From the NCBI GenBank assembly GCA_016800925.1, contig JABCPU010000554.1, forward strand, positions 1-39,403: a stretch of DNA of 39,403 nt, written 5' to 3'. This document shows positions 34,337 to 39,403 of this stretch, piece by piece (position 1 is the first letter of the stretch; each line of letters begins with the position of its first letter). The DNA is from Suillus spraguei. Lineage: Eukaryota; Basidiomycota; Agaricomycetes; Boletales; Suillaceae. The notes beneath the pieces were generated by a model that was not told the origin of the DNA, searched no databases, and saw only the letters and a list, made by a program, of their open reading frames with translations. Position numbers and translations under genes: made by a program.

Positions 34337-36467
34337 ATGTCTACTTCAGTTGAAACCTCTTTGGCCAGTCTCAAGGCAACCACTGCTCAGATTGTGGGCA
34401 TCATCGCCGGGGCTCGGCTCATGCCTGCCGGCACTGGCCAAGCCCACCTTGCTCTGACAGCACAAGTCACTAATCTTGTGGTAAGTACCATTCATGTGTT
34501 AATTTTACTTTTGGTTTTTCTAAGATCTGGGTAGGCTGAGATTGTCCGGGAGCATGAGAAAGGGCCTTACATGCCCGGCATCATTGCATCCTGCTCCAAG
34601 GAGTTGATGAGAGTCAGGTCCATGACTCCCCGGGTGTGGCCCAACTGGCACAGCATCGGTCATGACGACCCCGGGTGTTGAAACACTCCTGGCGCAGCAA
34701 GATTCGCGCCTGGGAGGCGTTAGGTGACCATTCAGGTGATCTCCCTGTCATGCCTAACCCTTCCATTGGCCCAATCACTGTGGACCTTCCCTCCCCACCC
34801 GTCATCGCCGGCAATGTCGCTGGTTCTTCCACCCACGCCACCTCCGAGCTCCGGGACAAAGGAAAAGGTAAGGCGGTTGTTGCTGACCCAGAGCCGGAGG
34901 TGGAAGCAGGAAGAGGAAGTCCCCCATGATGTCCGGACACTCTTCTCACCTCCGAAGTCGGCCAAGAAGGGTCGCAAGCGGGTCAAGGCAACTCGCCATG
35001 TCAAGCAGAATGTGCTTGTGGAGTCGGAAGATGATGAAGACACAATTGTTCAGGTATGTCGTCCAGCTCATTGTTTTCATTCTCTCAATTTTCTGTAGCC
35101 TATTTCGAGTGGAGTGCCGGCGCTCAACGTTCCCCGGCCTTCCACAATTGGTGTAGGGACGCCTCATTCCCCTCGTTCACCACGTTCCCCAAAGAAGCAA
35201 TTGTTTGGTCCTGCTTCAGTAAGTAATATTTAGTTGTCCGGCACTTGGAAAAATGCTTATGTATCATCAGCTCATTGCCGGCAGTCCACCCAAGGTGATG
35301 GTGAGTCATCATTCTTTGTCCGGACCTCCCGCCTGTACTTACCCATTGTCAGGCCACCTCCGGCAGTCGTCCGGAGGTTGTCGAGACCCCCCAGGCAATG
35401 TCCAGCACTCCGGCTGAGGAACCTGCAGTCATGGATACAGGTGATATTCTCATTCCCGGCCCAGTGAGTACTCTAATGAATTCCAATGAGTCCATCAACT
35501 AATGGAACCCACAGAACAACCCCTGCCATTATTGCACCCAGGAGAAGTGGCCCTGCGCCACTCGGTTGGACAGGAGGACCCGTGCCCCATGTTTGTCGTG
35601 CGTCCGCTGCGCCACCAAGAAGATCAAATGTGTCCCAGCATCCATGGGATCCCCGCCAAAACGTATTCGAGGGAAGTCAACCACCCGGCAGGCTCGCTCC
35701 AGGACACCTTCCAGAGCTCCCTCCAATGCGCCGGCTGCCTCGCAGTCCAAAGCCCGAACTCGCAGTCAATCTCGTGGCCCCTCCGGCACTCCAGCTGTCC
35801 CTGCTGTTACCACACCCAAGGCACAGTCCCGTGGGCAGCAAGACAATCACTGCCCCCAAGACACCTGCACCTGCATCAGCTTGTGAGTCACCCCAATTGT
35901 CTATGACCATCTGACCTTATCTTTCACTTAGCTATTCCGTCTTCAAGCGCCCCAGTGCCTCGTCCGGCACTCGATGTGCCCATGCCGGATCTCCATTCCA
36001 TGGCAATTGCGATTCGGGATGGTGCCGCTCGAATTGCTCTTCTTGAGGCTCGTGTGGCGGAGCAGGATGGTAAGATTGATACCCTGCAACGCCTCCATGA
36101 GGGCCTTCGTCGCAAAGTCATGGACCGGCACCCTTCATTTCCACTTCCCGACTCTCCTGTCAATGCAACCTTTTTGCTTGATCAATCCGTCCCCCTGGCC
36201 ATCTCACCCCTCCCATCTGCACTTGCTCCCCTCATTGACTTGGATATGGCAGGAATGGAGCCTCCATCTCCGAAAGTCCAGCCTGCATCTATCATTGAGG
36301 GTCTCATATTTGAGCTGAGCCAGATTCAGCCTGAGGGTCCACAAACGTCCGGCGAACTTGTGGACCCAGATGATCCGGGCAACCTTGTCCCAGAATATGA
36401 TTCTGATGATATGGATGTTGAGGTGAAGGTTGAACCCTCTGCTGATGAGGGTGAAATGGCTACATAA
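34337..36467 (+). pseudogene. Cargo gene D, cysteine-cluster and coiled-coil protein, frameshifted
   Basis: Exon 1 starts at ATG 34337 (MSTSVETSLASLKATT) and ends at GTAAGT near 34482. The next exon begins AEIVREHEKGPYMPGIIA and loses frame near 34670 (GHDDP then TGT TGA). It recovers as RAWEALGDHSGDLPVMPN, then shifts again near 34900. Later exons carry a basic/acidic patch (KKGRKRVKATRHVKQN, LVESEDDEDTIVQ) and a proline/serine stretch. A cysteine cluster follows at about 35520-35640 with spacing C-x2-C-x6-C, then C-x2-C-x2-C-x6-C, followed by basic SR/TR-rich sequence. The last exon (from about 35935) has a coiled coil (ARIALLEARVAEQDGKIDTL) and an acidic tail. The layout suggests a DNA-binding or chromatin protein, reminiscent of but not matching Zn2Cys6 regulators. 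At least two frameshifts suggest it is dead in this copy. Confidence 0.55.
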
Positions 36468-36639
36468 TTGTAGGTTCATAGATGTATATACAATGTTTGA
36501 ATGAATGTCAGTGCTGGATGCCAAGTCCGGACATCCGGAACTGGACAATGGAGATTCACAATTGATATTTCGCGACTTCCGGATATCCGGCTACCTGAAA
36601 CACAACACACAATTTAAAGAATTTGAAACATCTCTGTCG

Positions 36640-38700
36640 AGTTACCTTGTGCCGGGTGCCGGGTCACATTGTGAAACATATCATTCCATATATCTGAAGT
36701 GCCGAACCCCGGACCCCAGGACCCTGGAGTTGGGACTCATCACCATGTGACAGATATCGATCCACATATTTGATGTGCTGAACCCCGAACTCCGGCACTC
36801 GGGAGTTAGAACAATATGAGGCAATACAAAGATATTGATTTACACATGTTCAGTGCCGAACCCCGAACTCCGGCACCCGGCACTCGGGACTCGGGCCTTG
36901 GAACTTATAACAATGTGAAAGATGTCGATGCACATTTTCTATCACTGACCCCCGAACCCCGGCACCCGGGAGTGAGAAACATGTGAGGCAATACCAAGAT
37001 ATTGATTTACACGTGGGAGTGCCGAACCCCGAACTCCGGCACCCGGCAGTTGGGAATCTGGACTCGGGACTCATAACCATGTGAAAGATATTGATCCACA
37101 TATTTAACCACCCAACCCCGAACCCCAGCACCCGGAGTGAGAACAATGTGAGTCAATACAAAGATATTGATGTACACATGTTGAATGCCGAACCCCGAAC
37201 TCCGGCACCCGGCACTCGGGACTCGGGACGTGGTACTCATAACACTGAGACAGATATCGATCCATATATTTTCACACCGAGCCCCGAACCCCGCCACCCG
37301 TGAGTTAGAACAATGTGAGGCAATACAAAGTTGAGTCCCGAATCACGATCACCGAGTGCTGGGTTACCATGTGAGGCAATACCATGATATTGATTTACAC
37401 AAGTTGAGTGCCGAACCCCGAGCTCCGGCACCCGGGAGTTAGCACAATGTGAGGCAACACCATGATATTTATTTACACAAGTTGAGTGCCGAACACCGAG
37501 TGCCGGGTGCCGGAGCTCGGGGTTCGGCACTCAACTTGTGTAAATCAATATCATGGTATTGCCTCACATTGTGCTAGCTCCCGGGTGCCGGAGCTCGGGG
37601 TTCGGCACTCAACATGTGTAAATCAATATTATGGTATTGCCTCACATTGTGCTAACTCCCGGGTGCCGGAGCTCGGGGTTCGGCACTCAACATGTGTAAA
37701 TCAATATTATGGTATTGCCTCACATTGTGCTAGCTCCCGGGTGCCGGAGCTCGGGGTTCGGCACTCAACATGTGTAAATCAATATTATGGTATTGCCTCA
37801 CATTGTGCTAGCTCCCGGGTGCCGGAGCTCGGGTTCGGCACTCAACATGTGTAAATCAATATTATGGTATTGCCTCACATTGTGCTAACTCCCGGGTGCC
37901 GGAGCTCGGGGTTCGGCAGTCAAAACAATGTGAAAGTCCTCGATCCACATATTGTATGTGCCGAACCCCGAACTCCGGCACCCGGCACTCGGGACTCGGA
38001 CTTCCGAGCTCCGGCACCCGGCACCCGGCACTCGGCACTCAGGGACTTGGTACTCATAATGTGAAAGATCTTGAGCAACATATTGTCAGTGCTGATCCCT
38101 GAACCCCGGCACCCAGCACTCGCCACTCGGGACTCAGAACAATGTGAGGCAATAGACACCTATTGATCCACACATTCTAAGTGCCGAACTCCAAACTCCA
38201 AAATCTGGTAGTCTACTATTTAGGGGTTCGCAGTTCGGTACTCTGGCTTTTGCACTTGAGACCGAAAACAATGTGAGGCAATAAAATGACTTTGATCCAC
38301 ACATTTTTGGTAGATATCTTTTTCATCTCAAATCTTGAATCTCGAGTGCCGAACCCCAAATCCCGAAATCTGGTAGTCTACAATTTCGGGGTTCGGTCCT
38401 CGGGACTCAGACACATGTCAGGCAACAACAAAACTTTGATCCACACATTTTTGGTAGATGTCTGTTTTGTCTCGAAATCTCGAGTTTCTAGTTTCTAGTT
38501 TCAGTACTCTGCACCTGCACCCGGCACTCAGCACTAGATGACTCCACACATGGACTTTAAATCTTTCACCTTGTGTGTTGTGTTTCGGGTGTCCGGGTAT
38601 CTGGAATTCAGGAAATCTCTAGTTTGCATCTCCAGTTTCGAGTTCCTGGTTCGGACTTGGTACCCGGCACCCGGCACCTCAATTATCGATGAATGTCAGA
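36640..38700. repeat. Right internal repeat array, related to the left one
   Basis: The units contain the same words as the left array (GTGCCGAACCCCGAACTCCG, GGCACTCGGGACTCGG, ACAATGTGAGGCAATA, TTGATTTACACATGTT) and mostly the same orientation. Part of the array (37503-37920) is inverted and tandem. Past 38160 the units become diluted. No gene is supported here; frames through the array are artefacts. Confidence 0.85.
37503..37920 (-). repeat. Five tandem 78-bp units, inverted within the array
   Basis: CCGGGTGCCGGAGCTCGGGG starts at 37503, 37581, 37659, 37737 and 37815, exactly 78 bp apart. A last start at 37892 comes after a 1-bp loss. Because 78 is a multiple of three, an open frame repeating the peptide VPELGVRHSTCVNQY is created by chance. 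The units are the reverse complement of the preceding array text, making a large palindrome centred near 37505. Confidence 0.88.
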
Positions 38701-38842
38701 CATGATGAATTCAGGTTTTTGTGCTTCAGGGTTTAGATTTTGGTGGTTGATGGTAGGTATATGCACTCATAGGGTGCATGTATCCTATGTGTTTGATTCT
38801 CTGGTGGCTACATCAGCTGTACGTCTTTATGATACATATCTA

Positions 38843-39350
38843 GGCCCACCCGTATATGTAATATATTTTACCTGGCCCACCCGTCTATGTAAAATTCCCC
38901 CACATCGGCCCACCCGTCTATGCAATAAATATTTTACTGCACCCTCGGCCCACCCGTCTATGTAATACACCCCACGTCGGCCCCCGTATATGTAATATTC
39001 TCTCACCTTGGCCCACCCTATATGTAATATTCTCTCACCTCGGCCCACCCGTATATGTAATATTCTCTTACCTCGGCCCACCCGTCTATGCAATAATATT
39101 TGCCTTGCATCTCTCTTCAGCCCAGCTGTCTATAATATCCTACTCTACATACTACCAGAATGGCCCACCCATCTCTGTCGGGGATATATCCCCCTGGCCC
39201 ATCCGTCAACATTAGAAATCATGTTTCCCTCGGCCCACACCCGTCTCTCCCGAAAATAAAGTCTCCCGGCCCACCCGTCTCCATCGGAAATATATTCCCC
39301 CGGCCCATCCATCAACATCGAGGATATACATAACCTCGGCCCATTCCGCT
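38843..39350 (-). repeat. Right subterminal repeat array
   Basis: About 15 copies of TCGGCCCACCCGTCTATG-like words occur every 30-43 bp. They are the reverse complement of the left array. The copies nearest 38843-39090 are the most regular (spacer TAATATTCTCTCACC), while the outer ones drift (CCATCTCTG, CCATCCGTC). Open frames read through this array are artefacts. Confidence 0.78.
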
Positions 39351-39403
39351 GGCCCGTCTTTGACGGGATATTATGTGGGTCGGGTGACCCGTATAGTACG
39401 AGT
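39335..39403 (-). repeat. Right terminal inverted repeat, cut by the window end
   Basis: The reverse complement reads ACTCGTACTATACGGG, then CATAATATCCCGTC and ACGGGCCAGCGGAATGGGCC, aligning with the left terminus. Similarity is still present at the last base of the window, so the true end may lie outside. Confidence 0.7.

Larger units (their letters stand above)
21540..39403. mobile_element. Giant KDZ DNA transposon carrying a TET/JBP gene and cargo
   Basis: Both edges carry related inverted sequence. CATAATATCCCGT followed by ACGGGCCAGCGGA on the left (21581-21612) reappears inverted at 39347-39375, and weaker similarity continues outward to the window edge. Inside these, arrays with the motif GACGGGTGGGCCGA (left, about 21640-22035) and its reverse complement TCGGCCCACCCGTC (right, 38843-39350) mirror each other. 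Between them lie a KDZ transposase, a TET/JBP dioxygenase, four other genes and internal repeat arrays. KDZ (Kyakuja-Dileera-Zisupton) transposons and their association with TET/JBP genes in basidiomycetes are established. The right limit may lie slightly beyond the window. The exact left end and the target duplication cannot be fixed (left end about 21525-21560). Confidence 0.8.

Noticed and set aside
37486..37854. A 122-residue open frame with a perfect-looking 26-residue peptide repeat
   Set aside because: It is a by-product of the 78-bp tandem DNA repeat, which is a multiple of three. The same array is open in other frames and has no start context, introns or domain.
38827..39259. Open frames rich in GGRRG and PTRLCN peptides
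   Set aside because: Translation of the subterminal array; the underlying signal is the repeated DNA word.

Overview
The window reads as nuclear DNA of a mushroom-forming basidiomycete (Agaricomycetes). Its introns are about 50-60 nt with GT..AG ends. It also holds a basidiomycete-type sesquiterpene synthase, Ty3/gypsy elements, a KDZ-family transposase with a CxC2-like cysteine cluster, and a fungal TET/JBP dioxygenase gene, a combination known from this group. No tRNA, rRNA or CRISPR was seen. Family names come from motif recognition by eye; no search was run. || Region 1 (1-8800) is host-like and mostly on the minus strand. It has an acidic repeat protein (246-1276), a complete three-exon sesquiterpene synthase (2057-3217), a heavily deleted cytochrome P450 relic (5596-6515) and a multi-exon protein with ubiquitin-like character (7179-8800). 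The synthase and the P450 relic share two promoter-like blocks upstream, so they look like the remains of a small terpene gene cluster. || Region 2 (about 9030-21530) is a graveyard of mobile DNA. It holds a truncated gypsy gag-pol (9030-13001), the integrase-chromodomain end of a second gypsy element (13461-14355), a decayed multi-exon gene (15735-19504) and a 462-bp LTR (20938-21399) with the tail of its coding region. Many open frames here end at TGA codons one C-to-T step from CGA, as expected from decay of methylated CpG. || Region 3 (about 21540 to the window end) appears to be one giant DNA transposon of at least 17.8 kb. It has related inverted termini and mirror-image CpG-bearing subterminal repeat arrays. 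It carries a TET/JBP 2-oxoglutarate/Fe(II) dioxygenase (22785-24090, plus), a KDZ transposase (27037-30554, minus) and four unassigned cargo genes. Two internal arrays of about 77-bp repeats flank the core genes. The link between TET/JBP genes and KDZ transposons in fungi is established (Iyer and colleagues, 2014). What stands out here is the apparently whole element with mirrored CpG arrays, cargo and termini. The transposase and two cargo genes carry frame breaks. The TET/JBP gene has one apparent 1-nt frameshift in a G run but keeps all its catalytic residues, so this copy may be recently dead or may carry assembly indels. The element seems to have landed inside the LTR retrotransposon whose tail lies just to its left.
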